From: JBBECJ01 sp963763325
GTDB lineage: Bacteria > Chloroflexota > Chloroflexia > Thermomicrobiales > CFX8
DNA length: 64,000 nt
Direction: 5' to 3'
NCBI GenBank assembly: GCA_963763325.1
Contig: CAVXOL010000023.1
Coordinates: 62,001 to 126,000, forward strand
Every line of letters begins with the position of its first letter. The first letter of the stretch is position 1. Shown here in pieces: positions 36,120 to 45,657 of this stretch. Under the pieces are notes generated by a model that worked only from the letters and a program-made list of their open reading frames with translations, made no database searches and was not told where the DNA came from. The position numbers were made by a program, and so were the translations under genes.

Positions 36120-37492
36120 ATGAATGACGATACGACGGCTGACGCACGCGACGGGAAACAGGTCAAGCCACAGCGAAATGCTCAGGTTCTGAAGGGGATG
36201 CGCGACTTCATCCCCGAGCGGATGATCGCGCGTCAGCGCGTCGTCTCGATCCTTCGCGACGTCTTTGAACGGCATGGCTTCGAGCCGATCGACACCCCGG
36301 CGCTCGAGTATTACGAGACACTCGCCGGCAAGTATGGCGAAGACGAAAAGTTGATCTATCACTTCGCCGACCATGGTGGTCGCGAGATTGGACTTCGATA
36401 TGACCTGACGGTGCCGTTGGCGCGCTTCGTGGCGGTCCATCGGAATGAGCTGACGTTTCCGTTCAAGCGCTATCACATCGGGCCGGTCTGGAGAGCCGAC
36501 CGGCCTCAAAAGGGGCGCTATCGCGAGTTCTGGCAGTGCGATGCCGATATCGTTGGCACGCGCTCGATGCTGGCAGATGCTGATGTCGTCTCGATCGTGA
36601 TTGAGGCGTTGCAGGCAGTCAATATGCCCAACTTCGTGGTTCATATCAACCACCGCAAAATGCTGGAGAGCCTTGCGCTCCTTGCCGGCGTCGAGTCGGG
36701 CCGTGCCGGTGGTGTGTATCCGAGCGATCGACAAGCTCTCCAAGATTGGTCAGGATGGAGTTGTAGCGGAGTTGGAGAAGGCTGGGGTAGAGGCGCAGGC
36801 TGCACGACGCGTCGTCGACCTCGTCTCGATCTCCGGGCCACCCGATGTCGTGCTCTCCTCTGTTGCTGAGCGGCTGGAAGGAATCGAACTGGCTCGTGAG
36901 GCACTCGCAGACCTGGACAACCTCTTCAACTACCTGGCGGCGCTCGGTGCGCCGGAACAGCACTATGAATTCGATCTGGCGCTCGCACGCGGCCTCGAAT
37001 ACTACACAGGGCCGGTGTTCGAGACGACGGTCGAGGAGCCGAAGATCGGTTCGCTGGGTGGCGCCGGACGCTATGACGGTCTGGTCGGGATGTTCTCCGG
37101 GCAGGAGTTGCCGGCGACCGGTATGTCACTTGGTCTGGAGCGGATTATCGATGTCGCCGAAGAGCTGGGACTTCTGAATTTCGGAACGACTGTCTCCGCA
37201 AGTGTTGGTCACGATCTTCGACGCCGACTCGGTGACGACATCTCTGGAGCTGGCTTCAAGTCTGCGCGCGGGCGGAATTCGGACCGAGACGTACCTGGAA
37301 GAAGGACGTGACCTGGGCCGGCAGTTGCGCTTCGCAAGCCGGCGAGGGATTCCCTACGCCGTTATCGCGGGACCCGACGAGCGCGCACGTGGCATCGCCA
37401 CCGTTCGCGATATGGATTCCGGCCAGCAGGACGAAGTTGCGCAGGGATCGCTCGTTCGGTTCATTCAGGAGCGGCTGTACCCGGTTTCGTAG
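36120..37492 (+). CDS. hisS: Histidyl-tRNA synthetase, split by two frame changes
   Basis: Charges tRNA-His. Class II core: KGMRDFIPERM, LRYDLTVPLARFVA, motif 2 YHIGPVWRADRPQKGRYREFWQCDAD (visible across two short parts), then, after a frame change near 36718, AIDKLSKIG, RGLEYYTGPVFE and GGAGRYDGLVGMF; after a second change near 37200, LVTIFDADS opens the anticodon-binding domain ending RLYPVS. All domains are present in order, so one gene is annotated. ATG 36120. The 3' end overlaps the convergent glycosyltransferase by 32 nt. Confidence 0.9.
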
Positions 37493-38777
37493 GTCGCTGA
37501 GCGGTTTGATCCGTCACTGTCGTTTCCAGTCGGATTGCCGTCTCCGATCGGCTCTGTCGAACGCGGTCGTAGACACGTTCCAGATCAAGTACGCGCGCCT
37601 GCCACGAATAGTGCTCGATGATACGGCGGCGCAGCGCCACGCGCTCCGCCGCATCATCGTCGAATGCGGATTCAATCGTGTCGGCCAGCAGATGCGGATC
37701 ACCGGTCGACACCAGATGGCCGAGGTCGCCAAGAATGGCGCGATTGGTCGGTGTGTCTGTGGCGACGACGGGTAGACCAAGCGCCATGTAGTTGAGCAGC
37801 TTGCCGTTACTCTCAGTCGTTGACAGCTTAGGGGCGACGGCGACGTCGCCGGCGGCCAGCAGGGCTGGAGCGTCCTCGTACGCTACGCGACCTGGGAACA
37901 GGACATGGCCGTTCAGACCCATCGCCGTCGCCAGTGCAGCGTACCGATCCGCGCCAGGATAGCCCGCGATGATGACGTAGACGTCGTCGCGACGGGCCCT
38001 GATGATCCTGGCGGCGTCCAGAAGCAGCGAAGTACCCTGATATTCGGCCAGAAGCCCGAGATAGACGACGACCGGAGCCTCAGGCGGGATTCCGAGCCGT
38101 TGACGCACCGCACGGCGTTCGACTCTAGCCGTCGCTGGATCGAACCGGCAAGTGTCGACGCCGTCGTGGATCAAGACGACCCGTTCTGTACTAAGCCCGC
38201 TGGCGCACAGATAGCCCTGCGCGGCGATTCCGCTTGGAATCACTGCGGCCGGAAGGCGGTCGATTCGCTGTTCCAGGCGACGGAAGAATCGCTCGCGCAG
38301 GCCGCGCTTGCGAATAAAACCGTGGTCAAGCATCTCTTCTGTCAGTGATCCCTGGTAGTCGAAAACAACCGGCGTGCGAAGAATGCGGCCAATGACGGAG
38401 CCGATCAGCGCTCCCTCGTGCAGGTGTCCATGGATGACATCGGGCCGAAACCGGATCGCCTGCCGCAGCGTCTCGGCGAAGAGGGCGACATCTAGATACG
38501 CCTTGTGTCGGGACGACCCGACCTCGGTCCGCTTGAGCCAAGGCACGTCGACCGAACGGCGAATGTCGATACCGGGCAGATCGCGACCATTGTGATACGT
38601 GCAGACACGAACGGTGTGACCGCGTGCCTGAAGGGCGCGGACTTCCTCGAGGATTCTGACGTGGCAGCCGTAGTCCGCAAAGAACGACGTTGGCGCAACC
38701 ATCAGGATCCGGAGCTGCTTGCGATTGGCGGGCGGTGTTTCATCTCTCACGTCCAGGTATTCTACGGGACGTGACAA
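37461..38777 (-). CDS. GT4-family glycosyltransferase
   Basis: Sugar transferase acting on cell-surface or lipid-linked glycans. GT-B fold: N-terminal ILMVAPTSFFADYGCHVRILEE, acceptor-domain region HGHLHEGAL, and C-terminal donor-site motif with KLSTTESNGKLLNYMALGLPVVATDTPTNRAI, the E-x7-E-like stretch seen as ESNGKLLNYMA. 438 residues. ATG 38777. Not near other glycan genes; acceptor and donor unknown. Confidence 0.87.
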   Translation of the reverse strand: MSRPVEYLDVRDETPPANRKQLRILMVAPTSFFADYGCHVRILEEVRALQARGHTVRVCTYHNGRDLPGIDIRRSVDVPWLKRTEVGSSRHKAYLDVALFAETLRQAIRFRPDVIHGHLHEGALIGSVIGRILRTPVVFDYQGSLTEEMLDHGFIRKRGLRERFFRRLEQRIDRLPAAVIPSGIAAQGYLCASGLSTERVVLIHDGVDTCRFDPATARVERRAVRQRLGIPPEAPVVVYLGLLAEYQGTSLLLDAARIIRARRDDVYVIIAGYPGADRYAALATAMGLNGHVLFPGRVAYEDAPALLAAGDVAVAPKLSTTESNGKLLNYMALGLPVVATDTPTNRAILGDLGHLVSTGDPHLLADTIESAFDDDAAERVALRRRIIEHYSWQARVLDLERVYDRVRQSRSETAIRLETTVTDQTAQRPTKPGTAAPE

Positions 38778-38808
38778 GCAGTAACCGGGGCAGCATTGCT
38801 GCGCGGAT

Positions 38809-39204
38809 TCATGGTGCGAGCACCACGAGGCCGAGGGTGTCGTTTTGCTGGTGACTGAAATGGGGTAAACCCGACACCGACTGGCGGAAGTCAGTGCGAA
38901 AGAGGAGCTTGATGGCCGTTTCGCGCAAGCCCGCGATCACGAGTGGTTCGGCACAGCTACGGATCGAGTTGGCGTACTCGCCGAATGTCGTCTCCGTGAC
39001 ACGGTGGTAGCGACCAGCGGCGACCAGCTGTCGGAACTCCTGCTGGCGTTGATGGCCTCGCTCGATGGGGAGCGGTGGCTCGGCTCCACGTCGAGCGCAT
39101 CTCCGGGAGTGACGGTCAGCTGCGGATTCTGTCGATCGATCATCACTGGAGCGCTCGCTATCGTGCGCTCGATGGATCAGCGCTTGCCGGTTCCGCGAGG
39201 GCAT
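38809..39204 (-). other. Unresolved minus-strand coding-like stretch
   Basis: An open frame of 131 codons overlaps the end of the DUF1003 gene. Its C-terminal half (AEPLVIAGLRETAIKLLF and following) looks protein-like and is vaguely reminiscent of the eRF1-like domain of bacterial release-factor-fold proteins. Its N-terminal half (many Arg/Asp/Ser) reads like an out-of-frame shadow, while another frame gives a DVEPSHRSP segment near 39080. A gene broken by a frame error is possible. No confident product; 38778-39157 otherwise holds nothing I can support. Confidence 0.3.
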
Positions 39205-39661
39205 CGTCCTCGGCGGTCGTCAAACGTTTCGACGCCGCCTCACGCGTAAACTGATCGATCGCCTGCGTGAGCACCAGAATCTGATTCGATAGTTCGAGGA
39301 GTTCCTCGTTCTGGCGCTCCTCGGCCTGGACTGTCTCCCAGGCATGATCGGCGATCACCTGGCGCTTCTCGTCCGCTCGATTCTGACTGATCATCACCAG
39401 TGTCGAGAGGAAGATCGCTTCGAGTGAGACGGCCAGTGTCAGGGTCGGCCAGGGGGACCGCTCAAGAACCAGCATCCAGCTGGCGAAGACAGCAATGTGG
39501 AGATACACAAAGGTCATCGAGCCGGCGAAACTCGTGATCTTGTCTGCCAGGCGATTCTCGGCACTACGCGCGCGCTCGCGGCCCAGTTCAAGTAACGCCG
39601 GGTGTTGTGGCTTGAGTGGCTTGGCTGGCCCGTTTGGATTGCCAACCGTTTCACGCACCAT
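39158..39661 (-). CDS. DUF1003-family membrane protein
   Basis: Two transmembrane helices (about 55-75 and 80-100) with the family pattern: ADKITSFAGSMTFVYLHIAVFASWM and PTLTLAVSLEAIFLSTLVMISQNR (seen in parts), then a charged helical tail. Function of DUF1003 is unknown. ATG 39661 has GGAAGGA 7-13 nt upstream, preferred over GTG 39679. Last confident gene of the minus-strand island. Confidence 0.87.
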   Translation of the reverse strand: MVRETVGNPNGPAKPLKPQHPALLELGRERARSAENRLADKITSFAGSMTFVYLHIAVFASWMLVLERSPWPTLTLAVSLEAIFLSTLVMISQNRADEKRQVIADHAWETVQAEERQNEELLELSNQILVLTQAIDQFTREAASKRLTTAEDDALAEPASADPSSAR

Positions 39662-39830
39662 TATGGTAATTCCTTCCACGGTGTCCGATGACGTTTCACA
39701 GGTTGATCCTGCACGTCGCGAAGGCGCTGTTTGACCACACCTATCCCGTCCAGCCTATACGTCGCCACGTATTGTTCCGATCGAGGCACTCCTCGCGACC
39801 GCATCATCGGCGGATCAAGCGCACCATCTG

Positions 39831-41306
39831 TTAACCTCCCAGTACGTTGGCAGGCTTTGCCTGTCCCTCACCTTGCGCGGAACGTGGCGCCACGTCGTCC
39901 CAGTACGAGGCGAAGACCTCCCCCCAGGTCGGTTGCTCCGGATCACCGCGCGCTCGGTAGCTGCCCCAGATCAGTGAGACCGCTGCGATCAGCACCAGTG
40001 CTGGCGCCAGGAGGAAGGCGAGTCGGACGCCGAATGCGGTCGCTAGCGCGCCGAGTCCCAGCGTCGCCACGACACTCATTCCTTTGGCGATCGTGGTCTG
40101 CATGCCGAACGTCGTGCCCTGGCCAACGAGCGGCACGCGCCGGTTGACATACGTTTGGACAGCGACGGTGGCGCACGTCGCGCTGAACTGGGTCAGAATC
40201 GCGATGACTCCCGCTGCGAGGACTCCGTCGCTGAGGTCGATGCCGAATATCGACAGCAGCCGCAGCGGGCTGAGTGGCGCGAGGATCTCTTCCACCAGAT
40301 CGATCAGGCCGAAAAGGATCATTCCAACAGCGAAGCCCCCGAGCGCCAGGCTGACCAGCCAGCGTTCGCCGGACCGCTGCACGAGCCCTGGCGCGAATAG
40401 CGATCCGGCTCCCCACCCGATGGCACCTGGTGCGAAGACGTAGATCGTATTCGCCGGATCGGTGTCGAGCACGTTGCGCACATAGACCGGTTGCAGTGTC
40501 TCGAACACGTCGCCCAGAGTCGTGACGATCGCTCCACTCAGGATCATCGTCGCCACAGCCTGGTGGGTCAGTAGCCACTCGGCCATGGCGTGCAGCCCAT
40601 ATGTCCGTGGCAACCCGTTGTTGCCGGCGTGTTGCTCGCGGTGCGCTGCCACGCTGCCGGGATCGCCTGGTAGCTTCAGCGCCCGGGTCGCGGCCAGGCT
40701 GAAGATGACCGCCGCTACGTAGGAGACGATCCTGATATCCCAGAGCTTGATCAGCAGCGGCGCAAGAATCGCCGAGCCGAGGGCGGTGCCGATCCCGCCC
40801 GCGACGCCGAGCAGCACCGTCACAGTCGCCACCTCCGGCGCCGAAGCGACGATCGCGACGGCGGCCTTGAGGGCTGGAGAGGTGATCTGGCTAAGGATGC
40901 TGACGCCGAAAATCAGCAGCAGGATCGGCAGCAGATCGGTGCCGACGAAGGTCGGGATGACGATACACAGCGCGGCCTGCGCGCCATAGCCTATGGCGAG
41001 AGCGAGACGCTTCGGCGTCGAATCGGCGACGGCGCCGCCTCGCAGCCCGAACGAGAGCGCGGCCAACGCGGCGCTGGCGCTCAACAGTGACACCTCAAGT
41101 TGAGAGGCGCCGATGCGTGCCAGATGCACCATGGCACCGTAGGTCAGCATCGCGCTGGCGGCCCCGGATAACGTTCGCGACGCCAGCAGGACCGAAATGT
41201 CGATGCGGCGCAGGAGCGAGATGTCGGCGAGCTGCAGGTGGTGAAACCGCCGCAGCCGTGGCCGCTCTCGTGGCGGCATTGGGGTCGTCATCAGGCGCGA
41301 TCTCAT
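39831..41306 (-). CDS. Major facilitator superfamily transporter
   Basis: About 12 hydrophobic helices in two halves; a loop rich in basic and polar residues separates them (about 195-225). First half has SRTLSGAASAMLTYGAMVHLARIG, second half LSGAIVTTLGDVFETLQPVYV. About 491 residues from ATG 41306 (alternative ATG 41291). Resembles MFS efflux proteins of the antibiotic/EntS type; substrate unknown. Starts 32 nt after the AI-2E permease stop, same strand. Confidence 0.85.
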   Translation of the reverse strand: MRSRLMTTPMPPRERPRLRRFHHLQLADISLLRRIDISVLLASRTLSGAASAMLTYGAMVHLARIGASQLEVSLLSASAALAALSFGLRGGAVADSTPKRLALAIGYGAQAALCIVIPTFVGTDLLPILLLIFGVSILSQITSPALKAAVAIVASAPEVATVTVLLGVAGGIGTALGSAILAPLLIKLWDIRIVSYVAAVIFSLAATRALKLPGDPGSVAAHREQHAGNNGLPRTYGLHAMAEWLLTHQAVATMILSGAIVTTLGDVFETLQPVYVRNVLDTDPANTIYVFAPGAIGWGAGSLFAPGLVQRSGERWLVSLALGGFAVGMILFGLIDLVEEILAPLSPLRLLSIFGIDLSDGVLAAGVIAILTQFSATCATVAVQTYVNRRVPLVGQGTTFGMQTTIAKGMSVVATLGLGALATAFGVRLAFLLAPALVLIAAVSLIWGSYRARGDPEQPTWGEVFASYWDDVAPRSAQGEGQAKPANVLGG

Positions 41307-41337
41307 GCGGCGCCTGCCACTTGGAGCGTTGACTCGC

Positions 41338-42453
41338 TCATGACGGTTCCGGCGTGTCGCGCCAGGCGCGCGCGACCGCCGGGATGGCCGCCGCGATCGG
41401 CAGCGCCAGCAGCGCCCCGAAAATCCCGAGTAGCGTGCTGCCAACCGTCACGGCGACGAGGATCGCCAAGGGTGGAATCTCGAGCGCCTTTCCAAACACG
41501 CGGGGGGAGATGACGTAGTTCTCGAGCTGCTGGTAGGCAATGTAGAGCACCAGCACGACGAGCGCGGTAGGCGCTGAGACCGTGAGCGCCATGAGGACGG
41601 CCGGGATCGTTGCGAGTGTGGCGCCGGCGAGCGGGATGGCGTCGAAGAAGGCGGCCAGGACAGCCAGCGCGACTGGCTCCGGCACGCCGGCCAGGGAGAG
41701 GGTTACAAAGCTGAACATGCCGAAGAGCATCGACAGGATGAGCTGGCCACGCAGGTAGCCGCCGACGACGCGGCCGATCTCCTGGCGGATGCGCGTCGCC
41801 CGCGCCTGGTTGTGCGGCGCCATACCGCTGACCAACCCCGCAAACAGACTTGGCCCATCGAGAAGCAGGTAGGCCGTCGCCGCCAGGAGGATGAACGCGT
41901 TCGCCACCCCGGAGGCCACTCCTCCGCTGGCGGAATACACCTCACTCAGCACGGTCTGCGAATCGACCGTGGCAGTGTCTCGGGCATTCCGGAGCCAATC
42001 CTGGAACTCGGGATAGATCTCGAGCCGCGCTTCGAGCGTATCCATGTAGGTCGGCGCGTCGTTGATCAGCCGCCTCCCCTGCTCCACCGTCGGCGGCACG
42101 ATGATGGCGATCAGGAGCGTGAACGCGATGACGAGCAGCACGAAGATCAGTCCGACCGCACGTCCACGTGGCCAGCCGCGGTTCTCCAGCCGCGTCATCA
42201 CCGGATCCAGGGCCAAGGCCAGCAGCAGGGCGACCGCGAAGAGCAGGAGCTGGCTCCACAAGTGACCGAACAGCCAGACGGCGGCCACCACCACGAGCAC
42301 CCGGAGGATCGTGCGGTTCGGCAGTTCGTGGCGAACCGTGAGGCTGCGCGTGGCCGACTGCGGGCGGGCGCTTGGGACTCGCGGCTCGGCGATTTCAGTT
42401 GCGTCTCGCTCTACAGTGAGCCGACCCGTATTGTCTGCCTGTGCGACGTGCAC
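41338..42453 (-). CDS. AI-2E family (PerM-like) permease, second copy
   Basis: Same family as 4581-5705 but diverged. Soluble N-terminal tail (about 1-45), helices (about 48-115), large loop (about 120-175), C-terminal block with FFDAIPLAGATLATIPAVL and YQQLENYVISPRVFG, the counterpart of the QQVENTFLVPKIQG motif in the first copy. 371 residues. ATG 42453. Lies between the STAS-like and MFS genes. Confidence 0.87.
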   Translation of the reverse strand: MHVAQADNTGRLTVERDATEIAEPRVPSARPQSATRSLTVRHELPNRTILRVLVVVAAVWLFGHLWSQLLLFAVALLLALALDPVMTRLENRGWPRGRAVGLIFVLLVIAFTLLIAIIVPPTVEQGRRLINDAPTYMDTLEARLEIYPEFQDWLRNARDTATVDSQTVLSEVYSASGGVASGVANAFILLAATAYLLLDGPSLFAGLVSGMAPHNQARATRIRQEIGRVVGGYLRGQLILSMLFGMFSFVTLSLAGVPEPVALAVLAAFFDAIPLAGATLATIPAVLMALTVSAPTALVVLVLYIAYQQLENYVISPRVFGKALEIPPLAILVAVTVGSTLLGIFGALLALPIAAAIPAVARAWRDTPEPS

Positions 42454-42543
42454 CTTCTGTTCCCTTTCAGCACCCTGATCGATAGACAGCGCTCGCGATG
42501 GGGTGAGCCAGTTGACCGCCGATCCCGCGCTCGGCTGGAGCGC

Positions 42544-42930
42544 TCACCGCTCGATTTCGGTCCGGCCCTGCGCGAACCAGTCGACCTCCGCCTCGAAGGA
42601 GGCAAACGCCCGGACCCACATGCCGCGGGTCTCCGCGAAGCGGCCGAAGAACGCGGCGTGATCGAAGTCCGACTCCGTTGGTAAGACTGCGATCTTGCGC
42701 ATCCGCATCTCAGGCAAAGTGGTGAGGTAGCTGGCGAGGTTCCAGACATCGGCCACGGTCATCGTCATCTGAGCGTTCCGCACGTCGAGGATGACGTCGA
42801 AAGCGGTGAGCCCGCGAGAGGCGGTCGAGACCTCGGCGAGGAGCCGCTCGCTCGTGGCCAAATCCAGTGCCCCGTCGGGGGCAGCCCGGACACAATCGCG
42901 GCCGTGGATGATGCGCACGTTGGTCGCCAT
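42544..42930 (-). CDS. SpoIIAA/STAS-like small protein
   Basis: About 128 residues with the alternating strand/helix pattern of a STAS or SpoIIAA-like fold: VRIIHGRDCVRAAPDGALDLATSERL then TAFDVILDVRNAQMTMTVADV (seen in parts). No phospho-acceptor Ser motif is clear. ATG 42930 is chosen for its GAGGAG 8 nt upstream; GTG 42936 is too close to that site. Between the site-2 protease and the AI-2E permease. May be a regulatory partner of transporters or kinases; inference only. Confidence 0.6.
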   Translation of the reverse strand: MATNVRIIHGRDCVRAAPDGALDLATSERLLAEVSTASRGLTAFDVILDVRNAQMTMTVADVWNLASYLTTLPEMRMRKIAVLPTESDFDHAAFFGRFAETRGMWVRAFASFEAEVDWFAQGRTEIER

Positions 42931-42994
42931 TTGCACGTCTCCTCAGTTCATCCAGCCGCCAGCGCCGGTTGCAACGCGACGACACGCACCATGG

Positions 42995-44191
42995 TCATAC
43001 ACCTCGCCCCGCCACGCCTACGACGCGCTGGCTGGCCGGGTCTGCCCCCACCCCACCGATCGCATCACCGCATTGCACGATGCCCGGACTGATGGTCAGT
43101 AGCCGATAGGCTTCGATGACACCCTCGATGGTGAGGAGTCCCACCACAGCGCCATCCGCGTCGAGTGCGACCATCGCCTTCGCACCGCTGGATGTCATCC
43201 GCTGCAGCGCCTCAACGATTGGTTCGGTCGGTGTCGTCGTCGGGGTATCGGTTTGCATGACCTCGCTTACGGCCGTCGTAGGCGGATGGCTCCGCAGTCC
43301 CTTCAGCAGATCGTCAACTCCGAGCAGCCCGACGAGCCGGCCGGAGTTGAGCGACTGAACCGGAAACGCGGTCTGGGCGGTGCTCAACAGGAGATCGGCG
43401 GCGTGCGCCAGCGAATCGTGCGGGGCGAGCGAGCGCGGCTGAAGTGTCATCGCCTGGCCGGCCGTGACTCCGCGCAATACTCGCTTGACCTCGACCTGCT
43501 TTGCTTCCTGAGCGCCGGCGAACCAGATGAAGATCGAGATCAGGATCAGACTCCAACTCCCAGTCGTGAAGCCCAGGAATCCAAGCAAGAGGGCCATACC
43601 CTGACCGATGAAGACGGCGATCTGGGTGGCGCGCGCGTAGTCCATCTGCGTCGCCAGCAGTGCCCGGAACACACGCCCGCCATCCAGCGGGAAGGCGGGG
43701 AGAAGATTGAACAGGGCGAGCAGCAGATTGGCCATCGTCAGGTAGGCGAGCATGCCGCTCCAGGTGGTTTCGCCGACGGAGTCGTAGAGGTCGTTCAGGC
43801 TGATCACCGACCGCCAGTCCAGGAGCCAGCCGATCCCGCCGAGCAGCGCGGCGAGCACGATGTTAGACAGGGGGCCGGAGAAGGCAATGCGCAGCTCCTG
43901 CCAGGGGTTGCTCGGCATCTCCTCCATCCGGGCGACTCCGCCGATTGGGAAGAGCGTGATGTCGTACACACGGATGCCGAACCGCATCGCCTCCAGGCTG
44001 TGTGCCAGCTCGTGCATGACGACGGCGGCGAAAAGGAGCAGGGTGGCACCAACGCCGAACAGAGCGCCTTCTAAACCACCGTCGGCGTTCGTGCCCCAGT
44101 AGTAGGCGGCCCAGACGAAAACGAGGGCAAACGTCGCGTGGATCTTGATGTCGATGCCCTTGATGCGAAAGAGAGTGATCGACCAGCTCAT
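42995..44191 (-). CDS. M50 site-2 protease with C-terminal CBS domains
   Basis: Intramembrane zinc metalloprotease. HELAH zinc motif (about 60-64) in AAVVMHELAHSLEAM, second site NLLPAFPLDGGRVFRALL (about 140-157), six hydrophobic helices, then two CBS domains (about 240-375; MQTDTPTTTPTEPIVEAL and VVGLLTIEGVIEAY) that could bind adenine nucleotides. SpoIVFB/Rip-3-like group. ATG 44191 overlaps the rhomboid stop (ATGA). About 398 residues. Distinct from rseP at 19703. Confidence 0.9.
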   Translation of the reverse strand: MSWSITLFRIKGIDIKIHATFALVFVWAAYYWGTNADGGLEGALFGVGATLLLFAAVVMHELAHSLEAMRFGIRVYDITLFPIGGVARMEEMPSNPWQELRIAFSGPLSNIVLAALLGGIGWLLDWRSVISLNDLYDSVGETTWSGMLAYLTMANLLLALFNLLPAFPLDGGRVFRALLATQMDYARATQIAVFIGQGMALLLGFLGFTTGSWSLILISIFIWFAGAQEAKQVEVKRVLRGVTAGQAMTLQPRSLAPHDSLAHAADLLLSTAQTAFPVQSLNSGRLVGLLGVDDLLKGLRSHPPTTAVSEVMQTDTPTTTPTEPIVEALQRMTSSGAKAMVALDADGAVVGLLTIEGVIEAYRLLTISPGIVQCGDAIGGVGADPASQRVVGVAGRGV

Positions 44192-44841
44192 GCTATCGCC
44201 TCTCTTTCCTGACCACGGAACACGAGAATCAGGAGCATGCCGGCGATGAACCCGCCGATGTGGGCGAAATAGGCGACCCCGCTGTCGTTGGTGTCGCCAA
44301 TGCTGCCGACGCCGCTGATCAGCTGGATCAGGAACCAGATGCCGATGAAGACACCAGCCGTGACACGCGCCGGAAGTGGTCCAATTGGGGTCGTCAGGAT
44401 CGCAGTCATCTTGTTTTTCGGAAAGACGATCATATAACCACCCATGACGCCGGCGATCGCGCCGCTGGCTCCCAAGAGTAGATCGGTTGATGAGGGATCG
44501 ACGGCGATCTGCGCGGCACTGGCAGCAAGGCTGCAAAGGAGATAGAAGCCGACGAAGCGCTCTGTGCCGAGGTAGTTCATCTCGAGTCCTGCGCCGAAGG
44601 CCACGAGGAAGACCATGTTGCCAGCGATATGAATCAGGCTGGCATGCATGAACATCGACGTGAACAACGTCTCCAGTTGGTAGCCGCTCGTGATCTCATC
44701 CGGTTTGAGCGCGAATCGCTCGACGAACGAGGTTCCCAGGGCCAATTCCAACAAGAACATCACGACGTTGAGCGCGACGATGCTCGCGACCGCGATCGGA
44801 AAGGTTGATGGACGAGAAACAGCAGTACCGGGAACGACCAT
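44188..44841 (-). CDS. Rhomboid-family intramembrane serine protease
   Basis: Six-helix rhomboid core. HIAGN (conserved His/Asn) in SLIHIAGNMVFLVAFG, catalytic Ser in LLGASGAIAGVMGG (GASG) and catalytic His in AYFAHIGGFIAGML. 217 residues. ATG 44841 has AAAGGAG 6 nt upstream. Translationally coupled to the downstream site-2 protease. Substrate is unknown; the pair could cut one membrane protein in sequence. Confidence 0.93.
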   Translation of the reverse strand: MVVPGTAVSRPSTFPIAVASIVALNVVMFLLELALGTSFVERFALKPDEITSGYQLETLFTSMFMHASLIHIAGNMVFLVAFGAGLEMNYLGTERFVGFYLLCSLAASAAQIAVDPSSTDLLLGASGAIAGVMGGYMIVFPKNKMTAILTTPIGPLPARVTAGVFIGIWFLIQLISGVGSIGDTNDSGVAYFAHIGGFIAGMLLILVFRGQEREAIA

Positions 44842-44923
44842 TTTCACACTCCTTTCATCGATCCTGTTGCGGATCAGGCGCCGGCACGAGCGCGTTCTGC
44901 GCCCTGCCGGCGCATTCACTACC

Positions 44924-45577
44924 CTAGAGGTAGTTGATGTTCAGATAGTCAGTGACGTGGGTCACGCCTGGCGCCGACCAGGCGGCGTCGAGCGCCTCCC
45001 GCTTCTCCGCCCACGAGGACACGTACCCGGAGAGGACGACGGTTCCGTCTTCGTAACTCTCGATCGTGATCTGGTCCGCGTTGATGGCGGCGTTGCGCTG
45101 GAATCCCTGCTTGATGGCATCCTTGACGTCGGTTACGTCAGGCATTGGCTGGAGCACGATCTCGGATCGGACCCCACGCACGCCGCGCACATTGCCTGCG
45201 ACGAACTCGGCTTCGTCACGCTCGAAATGCCAGTGCGCGTTTCCAGTTAGAGTGACGATGCCGTTGTCGACCTTGGCGTCGATCGTCGACGGCACCAAAA
45301 CGTTCAGCATCAGCGCCTGGAGCACGTCGGCGCGTAACTCGGCATCGTTGCGCCGATCACCGGCGAGAATCCGGACCTCCAGATCGTTCCTGACGTCGCG
45401 GACGCCGAACACGCGCTTGGTAGCGCGGCCCGCCTCAATCTTTTGGCGAGGGCTGCCGACCGTCCCCCGTAGCGTTACGACTCCGTCCTCAGCACCAACC
45501 GCGATTTCGGAGGATTCGATCCTCGGATCGGCCTTCAATTCATCCTGTACGACTTGTAGTAGTGTCTGGTTCGTCAT
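44924..45577 (-). CDS. Triple-BON-domain protein (copy B)
   Basis: Three tandem BON domains (about 5-70, 75-140, 147-215), each with a G-x-VTL-x-G type strand: VVTLRGTV, IVTLTGNA, TVVLSGYV. BON domains bind lipid or peptidoglycan in envelope proteins such as OsmY, but no signal peptide is present here, so the protein should stay in the cytoplasm. ATG 45577. Similar in layout to the protein at 46752-47420. Confidence 0.88.
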   Translation of the reverse strand: MTNQTLLQVVQDELKADPRIESSEIAVGAEDGVVTLRGTVGSPRQKIEAGRATKRVFGVRDVRNDLEVRILAGDRRNDAELRADVLQALMLNVLVPSTIDAKVDNGIVTLTGNAHWHFERDEAEFVAGNVRGVRGVRSEIVLQPMPDVTDVKDAIKQGFQRNAAINADQITIESYEDGTVVLSGYVSSWAEKREALDAAWSAPGVTHVTDYLNINYL

Positions 45578-45657
45578 GGTGGGTACCTTTTGCCTCCTCA
45601 AGATAGCTGTGGTGATGACTGTGTCTTGTCCGGCGACGGCGCCTGTCGCCCGGACGC

